Positions 13,487 through 24,385 of a stretch of 64,000 nt of DNA are shown here, in pieces. The notes under the pieces were generated by a model. The model saw only the letters and a program-made list of their open reading frames with translations, searched no databases and was not told where the DNA came from. The position numbers and the translations under genes are program-made. Position 1 is the first letter of the stretch; every line of letters begins with the position of its first letter. This DNA is from Raphanus sativus (taxonomy: Eukaryota; Streptophyta; Magnoliopsida; Brassicales; Brassicaceae): assembly GCF_000801105.2 (NCBI RefSeq), contig NC_079515.1, positions 30,527,407 through 30,591,406 on the forward strand. Reading direction: 5' to 3'.

Positions 13487-14370
13487 GGCTGCGATCTACA
13501 AACTTCTGACTCCGGTCAAAATCTCCGATCGACGAATCGAACAAAAAGGTCTCGACCAGAGACAATAGAGAGAGAGATTGAAGATCGCGAAACGACAAAT
13601 GACGAGACGAAGACCGATGAAGAAGAGAAAGCTACTTTTTTTTTTATTTGTTTAACTAAAATTAAAATTACTTCTTCCTGTTTCGAAAACCGCGGTGGCT
13701 GGTGAAGATAAAGTCTAGACCGTGTTGACCCGAACCGACGGTTTGAATCGGTAAATTGAACTTTCGATTTGGACCGGGTCTTCTGAAGCTAACGTTTGAT
13801 TGAGTTTCCAAGTTAATTGACCAACATCCGTTGTCGACCTCTTTTCTTTTTGTTTTTTTTTGTTTTCCCTCAAATGACTAATATATTGATTTAAGCAATA
13901 GGATTTTTAATCATTCCAGGCTCCAATAAACATCAGATAACTATCCAAATAAAGCTTTTAAAATTTTCTAAACCTAGTTGGGTTTAGATTAAATTAATCA
14001 ATCATTCCAAGCTCCAATATTTGATTAGTTAAGTTTGGGCTTAGGCGTTCAGGTCCAGCAAAAAAAACCGAGTTATATTCTACTTTGATGGGCACAAGCA
14101 ATCCCCAAGAACTATTCTTGAGCCCAATGTATGGATTATTTTAATGATCTTTTTTCTTGTACATGAGTCAATGCATATCTTCGATGGTCAGTTTTCTTAA
14201 TAAATGCTCTTTCACCCAATGGATCACTTTTTGACAAGATTCAACCTCGTTCACATGACAACGCACTAGTGGAATTTTCTATCCACTCTCCTTATATTGT
14301 TTCTGATCTTTCTGCCTTTGGTTTACCTTATCACACGATACCTTATCTCTAACACAAGAAGACCATTGTG
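13487..14370. promoter_or_regulatory. KEULE 5' UTR and promoter region
   Basis: KEULE is transcribed leftward, so its leader and promoter lie here. Roughly 13487-13640 is purine/pyrimidine-biased and leader-like. No coding exon is recognised. In Arabidopsis, as I recall, three genes (At1g12330 to At1g12350) lie between KEULE and the DUF1442 gene; none is seen here. Confidence 0.45.
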
Positions 14371-14425
14371 AAAGAAAGTAGAAACTTAAGCCAAGGTTCA
14401 AAAAAAAAAAAAAGAAAGTAGAAAC
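14371..14425 (+). mobile_element. Short retroinsertion with 15-bp target duplication
   Basis: AAAGAAAGTAGAAAC occurs at 14371-14385 and 14411-14425. The 25-bp insert (14386-14410) reads TTAAGCCAAGGTTC followed by a poly-A run. This fits a severely 5'-truncated retroposon tail. Confidence 0.65.
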
Positions 14426-14509
14426 CAAACAAATGCCCTTTCACCTTTTAAGCATCATGGTTCTTTCTTTCAGACAAGAAGTGGGCCAATAAAAGACATG
14501 AAAATTGAA

Positions 14510-14561
14510 AGTAATCAACCATTTGTTTTCTCCAAACAAAAAAGGAGTAATCAACCATTTG
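14510..14561 (+). mobile_element. Short insertion with 16-bp target duplication
   Basis: AGTAATCAACCATTTG is present at 14510-14525 and 14546-14561. The 20-bp insert (14526-14545) is A-rich near its end but finishes in GG. It may be a truncated retroposon tail or a repair filler. Confidence 0.5.
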
Positions 14562-14962
14562 TCTCTAACTAATTTAGCTTGTTTTATGTAAATGTACTAA
14601 AGAAGATGTTGGAACCAAATTTTATAAACTTAATGGCTGAGTAAAATGTTGATTTCTTTAGTGATTTCTTAAACATTTCATAACATATATTATCGTTTCC
14701 AGCTCGCTTTTGTTTCGTTTTTCCAATCAAGATTTTCGTAGTTTCTTGACAAGAGAGAATGAACTGATGAGAGATACAAACAAAGATTTTATGGTCTTGC
14801 TCAATTGTTCAACCAATGTAACAATTTTTATATATTATTGGTTGTTGCTGAGATCTAAGACAAATATATGATACAATAGCATCTATGGAGTCTTTATGTA
14901 CAAAGTGATATACAAGAATCCAAATAACACACTTCTCACAACTTTGTCTTAATGTTTACTTT

Positions 14963-15710
14963 CTAGATACTAAATACATGTTCTTCTCCTGATCTCTGAT
15001 CAATATGTGTGATCCATCTCCTCTTACTCTTCTCACTCTTCCCCGAGTTCCTAGCCGCCACATGAGCAATCTCAATACCTCCGGTGACCGGAAGAGTCAC
15101 CGTTCTAACAACTTCCCTCTCTCTTAAAGCCTTTCTCCAGCTAAAACCCGAAGAGCTTCTCGAATACCCGTTTCTACAAACCACAACCGCTCCTCTGCTT
15201 CCAAACGCAGCGTTCCTCAACGTACCCGCTGCAAACTCCTTGTTACGCCAGTCCACGACCAAGAAGTCGATCCCTTGTATCTCCTTCATCGCGTTCTCGG
15301 GCTCTTCGGCGATGATCGTCTCCGGTAAGTTCAAGGGAGATGAAGATTCTTGGATGGCTTGGAGATAAGCTGATTCCGATCTTGCGTTTTGTACGATACA
15401 CATGTGTTTCGCGTTCGCGTGTTGGCTCGCGACGTTTAAGCCGATACTTGAGGCTATTGCGTCTCCGTATGACCAGGTCTCGACGATTAGCTTCGCGTTC
15501 CATCCAGCCGCCATCGCTGATATTAGCTCCGCCGCGTCAGGTGTTTCAAGATTCTCGCACTGAAGATAAGAAAACCAAAGCAGAAACGAAAGAGTTTGTT
15601 AAAAGAGCGAATCAAGAACTCAAGAATGATACATAAGACATAGAACGTACCGATTTAACGGTGTCTAAGTAAGCCTTAGATGCAGTCTCCGGAGACCAAA
15701 CCAACTTCAT
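14963..15710 (-). CDS. DUF1442 family protein (At1g12320-like)
   Basis: Two exons on the minus strand. Exon 1 (15651-15710) encodes MKLVWSPETASKAYLDTVKS and ends in phase 0 at a GT donor. Exon 2 (14963-15559) starts after an AG and continues CENLETPDAAELISAMAAGW to the stop at 14963. The protein is 218 residues with no signal peptide or membrane segment. It keeps the plant DUF1442 layout: an N-terminal WSPETASKAYLDT motif, a central segment (IDFLVVDWRNKEFA), and a basic Ser-rich C-terminus ending GEEHVFSI. The central part resembles methyltransferase-like Rossmann folds, but no biochemical function is established to my knowledge. The neighbourhood and sequence match At1g12320. Confidence 0.85.
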
Positions 15711-17788
15711 TTCTTCTTCTTCTTTGTCTTCTTGCTCTCTTTCTTGGGATCTTCGTGTTGTTTGTGTTTAAGCCTAATGATGTTACTTTTTATAGAAGAC
15801 TTTGACGACAAGGAAAGTCTCGTTTCGTCTTTTTATTGGGTGGAGATTTGGATATGGCCCATGTATTTTAGTTATTTCCGATTTAGCCCCAATACTACTG
15901 AATTAATAAAGTACGTCCAAATTTAACTGTTTACTCATCCTTAATTGAAAAACAGATAACAATAAAATCTCAAAGTGAACATAGAGGATGCATCTATGGA
16001 TAGCTAAATGAGACAAATAAAGAAGTATTATCCTTAAAATTCTTTATAAGGGTGAGATGTAGAAATTGTGTAATATGTGGGGGTGATATATATTTTTTGA
16101 AAAGATGATTGTGTTTTGTTATCCCTCCTTTCTAAAGATAGGGTTGTGTTGTTCACACTATTCCAGGCGAGGATGTGTGTAAGCTTTAGAATTGGATTAT
16201 AACGATATTTAAACTAATTAGTCTATGTTTAGTCCAAACCGAGTTATCTACTGTTTTTTTGTTCGTTTGTTAAATAACTAAGTTTCGAATATTTCATTTG
16301 GCTGGTATAATATTCTCCAACACTAATGCTATTATGCTAACCATACTGTTGACTTGCTATTGTAAGATTACCTAACTAAAAGCAAAATCTATTTGTTAGT
16401 TTAACGAAATTGGCATGTTTTCCCTTCTAGTATATTGTTTGTGATACCCTTAAGCAATTGTGCAGTTTAATGATACTTTAAAGTACTTTAGATAATACGT
16501 TATCAGTTAAATATCAATAGATAATGTCTCATTGATCGTTGATAAGTAGTGCTGGATACTTTTTTCCATCAAGTGATAATGGAGATTGTCAAAGATAATG
16601 CATAACAAGTGAATCACATTTCAAAGTACACTAAAGAAAGATAAAGCATAGAGAACTCAAACATGTGAGTATAATTCAAGTGGGAGGAAGGTGCCTTTTA
16701 AATCACATGATGCTATCATATGCTATATACATTGATGGTGACCAATGCATTTAATCTATTGTCTTTGTGCCCCATAGATCCATTGATGGTGACCAATGCG
16801 TTTAACCTATTGTCTTTGTGCCCCATAGATACAAATGTGTGGGACAAATATAAGCTTTTTATGATTCCTATGTCACTTTGAAAACGACTCTACAGGCTGT
16901 GGTTTAAAGAAATATTAGGTCATGTTTATTCCTTTTTACCCCCACTTTGTCAAACTTAATCATGTGTTGTATGGTGGAATTAAATATTTAAGCAATTGAT
17001 TTTCCAATGCATTGTAACATTTATTTTCCATCATCCGATAACATTTAAACGAATCAAGGGAAACTTGGAAAAACACTAACGACACTTATTTTAAAACGAA
17101 AATTCTATTATAAAATGACAAATACTTCGAAACGGAAGAAATATAAAATTTGAAGTGATCTGCACTAATTTGATTTTTAGTAAGTTTTAGGTGAATTTAA
17201 GAATTAGAAAACTATAAAATTTCACTCAAATTAAACACTATAAAACATTTGAATCATTCTAGAATCTGTGACTTAAATTTTTGTATAACTTGATTTAGAA
17301 ATACTTCATGAAGAGTCAAGTTTAATAACACTAAATTTCAAAATATTTATTAAAACTTACATTTGAACAATAGTAAATTTATCATTTTAATATCTTATAG
17401 TTGAATACATTCCCACTTATGTTAGGAGAAATTGCCGCGAATAAAGAGGTAAAAAAATAGCGACTAACAACAGTTTAGAGAACACGTTACAAGGATCTAT
17501 CTACACTTGCCCCATCTAATCTTCAATTCGAGTTCAACATTTACATTAGATGATTTGAGAGAGATAACAAATAAAATTGGGCCAGGCTTACATAAACTAA
17601 ACGGGCCTTAAATCTTTGATATGCCGTTGTATCGATACTTACTTTCGTCTAAAAAGCTGGGAAAACGCCACCACATAACAACTCCGATCTCAATTTCGCT
17701 CTACAGAAAAAATCAAAGCGTCTAGACTCTAGAGAGAGAAAATCCAGACCCGGAATCTAACCCGAAAACCCGGAAAACCGATAAAAAA
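15711..17788. other. Intergenic region between the DUF1442 gene and CML13
   Basis: Holds the leader of the DUF1442 gene at its left end and the CML13 promoter at its right end. TTGGGCC (about 17578) and CGGGCC (about 17601), resembling site II (TGGGCY) promoter elements, lie about 200 bp upstream of the CML13 start. A 51-bp tandem duplication is at 16731-16832. Nothing else coding is seen. Confidence 0.55.
16731..16832. repeat. 51-bp tandem duplication
   Basis: A unit beginning ATTGATGGTGACCAATGC starts at 16731 and again at 16782, with only a few substitutions between the copies. Both units include GTCTTTGTGCCCCATAGAT. Confidence 0.85.
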
Positions 17789-18235
17789 ATGGGCAAGGAC
17801 GGTCTGAGCGACGGCCAGGTCTCGTCGATGAAGGAAGCATTCACGCTCTTCGACACCAACGGCGACGGAAAAATCGCGCCGACCGAGCTCGGGATCCTCA
17901 TGCGATCGCTCGGGGGAAACCCGACCCAAGCCCAGCTGAAATCCATAACCGCCTCCGAGAACCTGACCGCCCCGTTCGATTTCGACCGGTTCCTGGATCT
18001 GATGGCGAAGCACCTGAAGACGGAGCCTTTCGATCGCCAGCTCCGCGACGCCTTCAAGGTGCTCGACAAGGAAGGCACGGGCTTCGTCGCCGTGGCGGAT
18101 CTGAGGCATATCCTCACGAGCATCGGGGAGAAGCTGGAGGCTAACGAGTTCGATGAGTGGATCAAGGAGGTGGATGTGGGATCCGATGGGAAGATCCGGT
18201 ATGAGGATTTCATTGCCAGGATGGTCGCCAAGTGA
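17789..18235 (+). CDS. CML13: Calmodulin-like EF-hand protein CML13
   Basis: A single-exon gene of 148 residues starting [18 protein letters not shown] and ending [10 protein letters not shown]. The first EF-hand loop (about residues 24-35, [12 protein letters not shown]) has the canonical Asp/Asn/Asp/Glu pattern. The other three EF-hand positions are degenerate (for example [12 protein letters not shown] and [12 protein letters not shown]), so calcium binding is probably weak or limited to loop 1. CML13/CML14 serve as light chains of plant myosins and bind IQ motifs of IQD and CAMTA proteins. The coding region is much more GC-rich than its surroundings, with third positions rich in C and G. 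This fits At1g12310; the paralogue CML14 is nearly identical, so the name rests partly on synteny. Confidence 0.92.
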   Translation: MGKDGLSDGQVSSMKEAFTLFDTNGDGKIAPTELGILMRSLGGNPTQAQLKSITASENLTAPFDFDRFLDLMAKHLKTEPFDRQLRDAFKVLDKEGTGFVAVADLRHILTSIGEKLEANEFDEWIKEVDVGSDGKIRYEDFIARMVAK

Positions 18236-19139
18236 GAGAGAGAGGCCTTTTGTTTTAAAGTTTGAATTTTTTTTTGAAGTTTGATTTGTTTGTTGGTTCG
18301 AGCGAGTGGCCTTTGGGATTAGTACTAACTTTGTTGTTCCCTTTTTAATGGAAATGTTGTGTTGCTGTTGATTCCTACTTGTTTTAATCTCTCTGTTTTT
18401 AAGTAAAGTTTCACTCTTTATGCCCAATGTGTTCACTTTTAGCTCTTTTAATGTCAATACGTGCCTAATCTCGATTCATGTGTTGGTCTCTTGTTCCGCT
18501 TCATTCATAAGCATTTATCTTATTCAAGTCTTCTTTGTTCGTATCTGTTACCAGGACTGTTGTGTTGGTATCTTAAACGAAAAGCAATAGAATGTCCCGC
18601 CAAAAAGAGATTTAAAAAGGAAACAAGAAGAGTTTGAAAACGCAGTTTACCTGATGAACTGTGATGTTTTCTTGTCCCGTTGATTTGCTTTCTTGGTTTG
18701 GGTTTGGTTTGTATGTCTAAAGTTAAAATGGATAGGATACTTCCATGGATCTGATTGCTAGGCAGATAGATCACTGACTTCGAGTGCATTTGGGCAGGTC
18801 TTTCGTGAGTTTCACGTTGAGCTATCCACGTTTAGTGCATTTTTGGGATTTCTTATCTGTGAAGTTGCGTGGGTATATTATGTCATTTATGTGAAACGTG
18901 GAACAATAGGAAACAAGTTGCGTGGGTATAATATATGGGGTTGCTTCCAGAAACATGCAATAAAAATAAGGATCATTTCAGAAGGAGGAGACTTGGATAC
19001 TTTGGTTTCTAATGGTGGATAAATAAGGGTCTCATGCGCTCATGCAAAGATCGATCTTATTCATATCTTTTCTTCCTTTCTAATATTTGCTGCTTAACTT
19101 CTTGTTTTGTTCTGTGAATCTCCTCTCCTCTGTGCAGCA
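18236..19139. other. CML13 3' UTR and NLR copy A upstream region
   Basis: The first ~150 bp are T-rich and look like the CML13 3' UTR. The rest is the upstream region of NLR copy A. A pyrimidine-rich stretch ending TGTGCAG directly precedes the NLR start and could be the acceptor of a 5' UTR intron. No other exon is recognised. Confidence 0.5.
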
Positions 19140-21800
19140 ATGGGAGGCTGTTTCTCTATCTCATTGTCATGTGATCAAGTGGTGACTCAAGTCTCCCAAC
19201 GGCTATGCCTCAAGGAGAGTTACGTTCATAACCTCGCCGAGAATCTAGCGTCACTGGAGAAAGCCATGGGAATGCTAAAGGCGAAGAGAGATGATGTTCA
19301 AGGAAGGGTAAACAGAGAAGAGTTCACAGGGCATCGTCAAAAGCTTTCTCAAGTCAAGGTGTGGCTTACGAGTGTCCTTACCATAGAAAACCAACATAAT
19401 GATCTCCTTAATACTAGTGAGCTCGAGCTTAGAAGGTTGTGTCTATGTGGTTTTTGCTCTAAAAATATGAAACTTAGCTGTCGTTATGGGAAAAAGGTTA
19501 TCCTGATGTTGAGGGAGGTAGAGAGTCTTATCTCTCAAGGAGAATTTGATGTAGTGACTGACACAACTCCTATAGCTGAGGGTGAAGAGTTGCCTATCCA
19601 ACCGACGATAGTTGGCCAGGAAACAATGCTGGAAACGGTGTGGAACCGTCTGATGGAGGATGAAGTCGGGATCGTGGGTCTGTATGGTATGGGTGGAGTT
19701 GGCAAAACCACCCTTCTCACGCAGATCAACAATAAGCTTTCTAAAAGAGGTGGTGGGTTTGATGTTGTGATATGGGTTGTGGTGTCTAAAAAAGCAACAG
19801 TCCATAAGATTCAAGGGAGCATCGGTGAGAAGCTAGGCCTTGTGGGGAAGGAGTGGGACGAGAAAAGCGACGTGGAGAGAGCCTGTGAGATCCACAACGT
19901 TCTCAGGGGGAAGAAGTTTGGGTTGTTTCTTGATGATATATGGGAGAAAGTGAGTTTAAGTAAGATCGGAGTCCCATATCCTAGCAGAGAAACCGGAAGC
20001 AAAGTAGCATTTACCACCCGTTCTCGAGATGTGTGTGGACGCATGGGGGTTGACGACCCGATCAAAGTCCGTTGTCTGGACACGGACAAAGCCTGGATTT
20101 TGTTCAAAAAGAAAGTCGGGGAACACACACTGGAAAGGCACCCAGGGATACCTGAGCTCGCAATGAAAGTCGCGGAGAAATGCAGAGGCCTACCGTTGGC
20201 ACTTAATGTCATCGGTGAAACAATGGCGAGCAAAAGATCAGTACAAGAGTGGCGTCTAGCAGTTGATGTGTTGACTTCATCTGCCACAAAGTTTTCAGGC
20301 GTGGAAGATGAGATTCTTCCGATCTTGAAGTATAGCTACGATAGTTTGGATGGTGAGATGACCAGGTCATGTTTTCTGTATTGCTCTCTGTTTCCTGAAG
20401 ATCACCTTATTGGTAAAGAGACGTTGATAGAGTACTGGATGGGTGAGGGGTTCGTTGATGAGAAGGAAGGTAGAGAGAGGGCAATGAACCAAGGTTATGA
20501 GATACTCGGGAACCTTGTCCGTGCATGTTTGTTGTTGGAAGATGACCGGTACGAATCATTCGTGAAAATGCATGATGTGGTGCGGAAGATGGCCTTGTGG
20601 ATAGCTTCGGATCTAGGAAAGCATAAAGAAAGATGTATCGTACAAACTGGTGTCGGGATACGTGGAGTACCCAAAGTGAAGAACTGGAAAGATGTGAGAA
20701 GAATCTCGTTGATGGAAAATGGTATTAAAACCATATCTAAGAGCCATGAGTGTCCTCAACTTGCAACTCTCCTCCTTCGGAAAAACAAACTCATAGAGAT
20801 CTCAGATGGATTCTTTCGGTCTATGCCAAAGCTACTGGTTTTGGATTTATCAGAGAATGCTCTCGGAGGATTTCGAATGGATATGTGCAATTTGGTTTCT
20901 TTGAGATATCTTAACTTGTCAGGGACATTGATAGAGGGATTACCTTGTGGTATACACATGTTGAAAATGCTAACACATCTGAATTTGGAGGGGACGAGGA
21001 GGCTTGAGAGTGTAGATGGGATATCAGGATTGTCAAGCTTGAGGACACTGAAGCTACTACGTTCCAAAGTGTGGCTAGATATGAGCCTGATGAAGGAGCT
21101 GCGGCTCTTGAAACATATAGAGTATATGAGCGTAAGTATCTCGCCAAGTATTTTGGTTGGGGAGGAATTGTTGTATGACCCCAGAATGGGAACATGCATC
21201 CAACAAGTTCGTATTGAGGAGCGTGGGGAAGAAGAGGCAGTAAAAGTATTATTTCTTCCAGCTTTGGATGGTCTCTCTGATATTTTCATAGGGGGATGTG
21301 GAATGTTGGAGGAGATAAAGATAGAGAAGACACCATGGAACAAAAGCCTGACAACTAGTCCATGCTTCTCAAACCTCACTGTTGCAAGAATTGTATCTTG
21401 TGATGGTCTAAAGGATTTGACGTGGCTGCTGTTCGCTCCAAATCTTACTGTTCTTCATGTGCTTGGTTCAGTGCAACTAGAGGATATAATAAGCAAAGAG
21501 AAAGCTGCGAGTGTTTTAGATATTGTTCCTTTCCAGAAACTAGAAGAGCTTGTTTTGGAGGAATTGCCTGAGCTTAAGAGCATATTTTGGAATGCTCTGC
21601 CTTTTCAACGTCTGAGACGTCTTTTCATAGGCAGAGGTTGTGGGAAGCTGAGAAAGATTCCTCTGAATTCTAAAAGCGTTTTTAACGTTGAAAAATTTGT
21701 CATAATATGCTATGATAGAGAGTGGTTAAAAAGAGTTGAATGGAGGGACAAAGCCACAAGACACCGTTTCTTACCTCTATGTACTATTAAGTGGAAATAA
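19140..21800 (+). CDS. NLR copy A: RPS5-type CC-NBS-LRR resistance protein
   Basis: An intact intronless frame of 886 residues from ATG 19140 (MGGCFSISLSCDQVV). I prefer this start to an in-frame ATG at 19107 because MGGC at the N-terminus offers Gly2 and Cys4 for acylation, as in RPS5. Domains: coiled coil (about 20-150), NB-ARC with P-loop GMGGVGKTT (about 183), kinase-2 LFLDDIW, RNBS-B (VAFTTRSRDVCG), GLPLAL (about 350), RNBS-D (CFLYCSLFPED) and MHD motif (MHDVVRKMALWIA, about 477). The LRR region runs from about 520 to the end and includes GLKDLTWLLFAPNL, typical of this clade. Such proteins sense effector modification of host targets and trigger immunity. I cannot tell from sequence alone which Arabidopsis member (RPS5, RFL1, At1g12290, SUMM2) is the true orthologue. 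Confidence 0.93.
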   Translation: MGGCFSISLSCDQVVTQVSQRLCLKESYVHNLAENLASLEKAMGMLKAKRDDVQGRVNREEFTGHRQKLSQVKVWLTSVLTIENQHNDLLNTSELELRRLCLCGFCSKNMKLSCRYGKKVILMLREVESLISQGEFDVVTDTTPIAEGEELPIQPTIVGQETMLETVWNRLMEDEVGIVGLYGMGGVGKTTLLTQINNKLSKRGGGFDVVIWVVVSKKATVHKIQGSIGEKLGLVGKEWDEKSDVERACEIHNVLRGKKFGLFLDDIWEKVSLSKIGVPYPSRETGSKVAFTTRSRDVCGRMGVDDPIKVRCLDTDKAWILFKKKVGEHTLERHPGIPELAMKVAEKCRGLPLALNVIGETMASKRSVQEWRLAVDVLTSSATKFSGVEDEILPILKYSYDSLDGEMTRSCFLYCSLFPEDHLIGKETLIEYWMGEGFVDEKEGRERAMNQGYEILGNLVRACLLLEDDRYESFVKMHDVVRKMALWIASDLGKHKERCIVQTGVGIRGVPKVKNWKDVRRISLMENGIKTISKSHECPQLATLLLRKNKLIEISDGFFRSMPKLLVLDLSENALGGFRMDMCNLVSLRYLNLSGTLIEGLPCGIHMLKMLTHLNLEGTRRLESVDGISGLSSLRTLKLLRSKVWLDMSLMKELRLLKHIEYMSVSISPSILVGEELLYDPRMGTCIQQVRIEERGEEEAVKVLFLPALDGLSDIFIGGCGMLEEIKIEKTPWNKSLTTSPCFSNLTVARIVSCDGLKDLTWLLFAPNLTVLHVLGSVQLEDIISKEKAASVLDIVPFQKLEELVLEELPELKSIFWNALPFQRLRRLFIGRGCGKLRKIPLNSKSVFNVEKFVIICYDREWLKRVEWRDKATRHRFLPLCTIKWK

Positions 21801-21868
21801 TTATTTGATACTAATTATATTTTGGGAAATTGCCAAAAATAGTATTTTCCCACTAATCAATATTTGTA
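21801..21868. other. Solitary MULE-like end and left target site
   Basis: GGGAAATTGCCAAAAATAG at about 21828 resembles the termini of the adjacent MULE-type element. It may be a leftover end of a second insertion. The 9-bp left target copy ATATTTGTA is at 21860-21868. Confidence 0.4.
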
Positions 21869-23035
21869 GGGAAAATTTCAAAACTACACTTTGTTTGGTA
21901 CCACTTTTCAGTTTTACCATCACTCTAAAGATATTTTCACAAATACACTTTTCATTAATGAGCAAATTACAAAAATAACCCTCTTATAATCCTAACTTAA
22001 TTTCATCTCTTTGTCTCTCAAGAGAAATCTTCGACGGCGACAGCACTGAAATGAGATCGACGACGGCGACGAGATCGATCGATGACGGCGATGATGGCGA
22101 CAAGATCGAGCGAGTGGAACTAGATCGAGTGTATCCTATCTCAGAAGCAAACGAGATCGAGCGACTACCGCGACGAGATCGAACGACAGAAACGAGATCG
22201 AGTGTATCCTCTTTCACGAAGCAGACGAGATCGAAACTCAAAACCTCAAAATGTTGAATCCTCAGCAAGAATCACAACTTGTAAGTATTTCTCTCGGATT
22301 TTGTTGTCTTGATCTAAGAGAAAGTGTTATCTGTTAATAGTCGGATCTAAGAGAAAGAGTATTGATAGTGAACATTGAGTTTTTGAAAATTTATAACCCT
22401 TTGTAAATCTAAGTTATTTAGTAATGTAATTGACATGTTCAGTTCCCGACACTCATGGAAGAAGTGTGTGTTCAAGCTTAAATAAGAGCCACAACCCTGC
22501 CAACACACATTTTCTTCGATCTACAATGGTAATCACCATATTCATCATTGGTTCTTACTTTTTTCTTAAGTCTTATTAACCAATCACTCTAATGTTTTTT
22601 TGTTTCTTTTTAGACTGCAGAGTTTCTTCCCTTTAGCAGTGTTAAAATGTATGCTACAACGAAAGTGAAGGTTCCACCTCAGCTACAGAAAACAGTGTGT
22701 TAAATAACTCAGTTTCTGTTGCTCTTTCTTGCATTTTTGTTTCATATGTCAGTTGTTTCCTATGATTTGATGAGTTTTTTTAAGAACTGCAAGTGAGTTA
22801 CAAGTTTGTTGCTTTTGCAGGTGCTTGTATGTGTTATTTGAGTCTTTGAGAAGTCTCTATTCCACACAGGAGCTTGATGGCGTCTCTGTGGCCGAAATAA
22901 ATCTCCTTCAAAGGATATAATCCAACATGTCCTCTGATTTTTGTTTATTTTGCTGAGTCAGTATCTCTGTATAATTTGTATCTTCTAGTTTATGTTGCAG
23001 CTAAAGGGTGAATATTGTGTGATTAGGTTCTAGAT

Positions 23036-23445
23036 AATTTTGTAAATAATTTATAAAAACTTATAAAAATTGTAAAGTCTATAAGCAATTTATAAATGTT
23101 TATGAAAACGGTAAAGTTAATAAAACAGTTATAAGGTCTACATAGGTTTACGAATCAATTAGAAAATCTCTAAATCATTCATAAGAATCTATAACCATTT
23201 TGAAAGGCTTATGAAACAATTTATAAGAGTTTGAAACATAATTTATAAGGGTTTACAAGAATATAAATAATCAATAAGATTTAATACATCTTTTTGTAAT
23301 GTTTATGAAAAACAGTTTATAAAGTTTGTAAATCATTTATAATTGTTTATAAATTATTTGTAAGGGTATATAAACCATTTATAAATGCTTATAAAGAAGT
23401 TTATAAAGTCTATAAACCGTTTATAAATGTTTATAAGTTAGTGTA
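23036..23445. repeat. Degenerate TTTATAAA-rich array, left
   Basis: About 400 bp built from variants of short words such as TTTATAAATG, CTATAAACCA and TTATAAGGG at roughly 15-25 bp spacing. A similar array lies beyond the PPR fragment. Confidence 0.75.
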
Positions 23446-23829
23446 ATCAACAATATCAGGCTCAAACCCAGCTTCATTCATCTGAACCAAAACATGCTTA
23501 GCTTCCATCATCTTCCCTTCTCTACACCAACCATACAACAATGAAGAAAAATACCTACGATCCGTTGGAAAAAACTGTAACCTCATATCCTCGAAAATCT
23601 TTGCAGCATCCTTAATGCAACCGTTCTTACACAAGGCATCGAGCAAACATGCGAACACATACTCGTCCGGTTCAGGCATTTCGTCGAGCAGCTCGACAGC
23701 TTTCTTCACCATTTCGAACCCTCAAATCTCCTCGCGAGAACAACGAAGAGCTTCGGCTCGATTAGGTGAGGATTCTCCTTCCTCATCTCCTCGATTAGAC
23801 TCCAAACGGCTCCGAACCGCCGCATCTTA
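23431..23829 (-). pseudogene. Captured PPR gene fragment (At5g65820/At3g49730-like)
   Basis: The minus strand encodes part of a pentatricopeptide-repeat protein: MRRFGAVWSLIEEMRKENP, then (after a one-base frame change near 23722) MVKKAVELLDEMPEPDEY and on to EAGFEPDIVDYTNL. The P-class PPR pattern (EYVFACLLDALCKNG, YFSSLLYGWCREGKMMEAK) is clear. The wording matches what I remember of the At5g65820/At3g49730 group better than the PPR gene that is the syntenic neighbour in Arabidopsis. A few residues are missing after LLDEMP. It is cut on both sides by TATAAA-rich arrays, lacks start and stop context, and is frameshifted, so it is a non-functional fragment inside the MULE-type element. Confidence 0.8.
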
Positions 23830-24385
23830 TAAAGGATTATAAAACAATTTATAATAAAATTATTTGTAAAAGTCTATAAACCATTTATAAAGGCATATAA
23901 AACAAGCTATAAAATCTATAAACTATTTATAAATGTTTATAAGAGAGTTATGAAAGTTATAAGTAATTTATAAGGGGTATGTATACTATTAATAAGGGTT
24001 TATAAAAATGTTATAAAAGCTTATATTCAATTTATAAGGGGTGATATAAGAGTTGTATAGTCTATAACCATTTAGAAAACCTTATAAAACAATTTATAAG
24101 TGTTTGTATAATAATTTATAAGAGTTTGTAAGGGTATGTAAATAATTCATAAGAGTTTATAAAACTAATTTATAAAGTTTATACACCATTATAAAGGATT
24201 ATAAAAAAAAATTATAAGGGTATGTAAAATTGTTTGCAAGAGTCTATAAACCATTTATAAATGCATATAAAAGAAGTTATAAAATCTATAAAAAATTTAG
24301 AAATCATATAAACCTTTATTAATAGTTTATATATATTCCTATAAATGATTTATAAACTTTTATGAAATTACTTATAAGAATATAC
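23826..24385. repeat. Degenerate TTTATAAA-rich array, right
   Basis: About 560 bp of the same TATAAA-type words as the left array, starting directly at the edge of the PPR fragment. The two arrays look like one array split by the captured fragment. Confidence 0.75.

Noticed and set aside
14963..15636. Plus-strand and second minus-strand frames over the DUF1442 gene
   Set aside because: Low-complexity Arg-rich translations in the shadow of a conserved two-exon gene.
17722..18457. Long open frames (up to 242 codons) antisense to CML13
   Set aside because: They are mirrors of the GC-rich CML13 coding region, lack any domain, and CML13 itself is complete and conserved.
19443..21379. Several minus-strand frames of 100-200 codons across NLR copy A
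   Set aside because: The same antisense frames recur over copies B, D and E, as expected from codon constraints of the sense strand.
23036..24385. TATAAA arrays considered as CRISPR or centromeric satellite
   Set aside because: Units are degenerate and short without unique spacers, and the arrays lie inside a TIR-bounded element in a plant genome.
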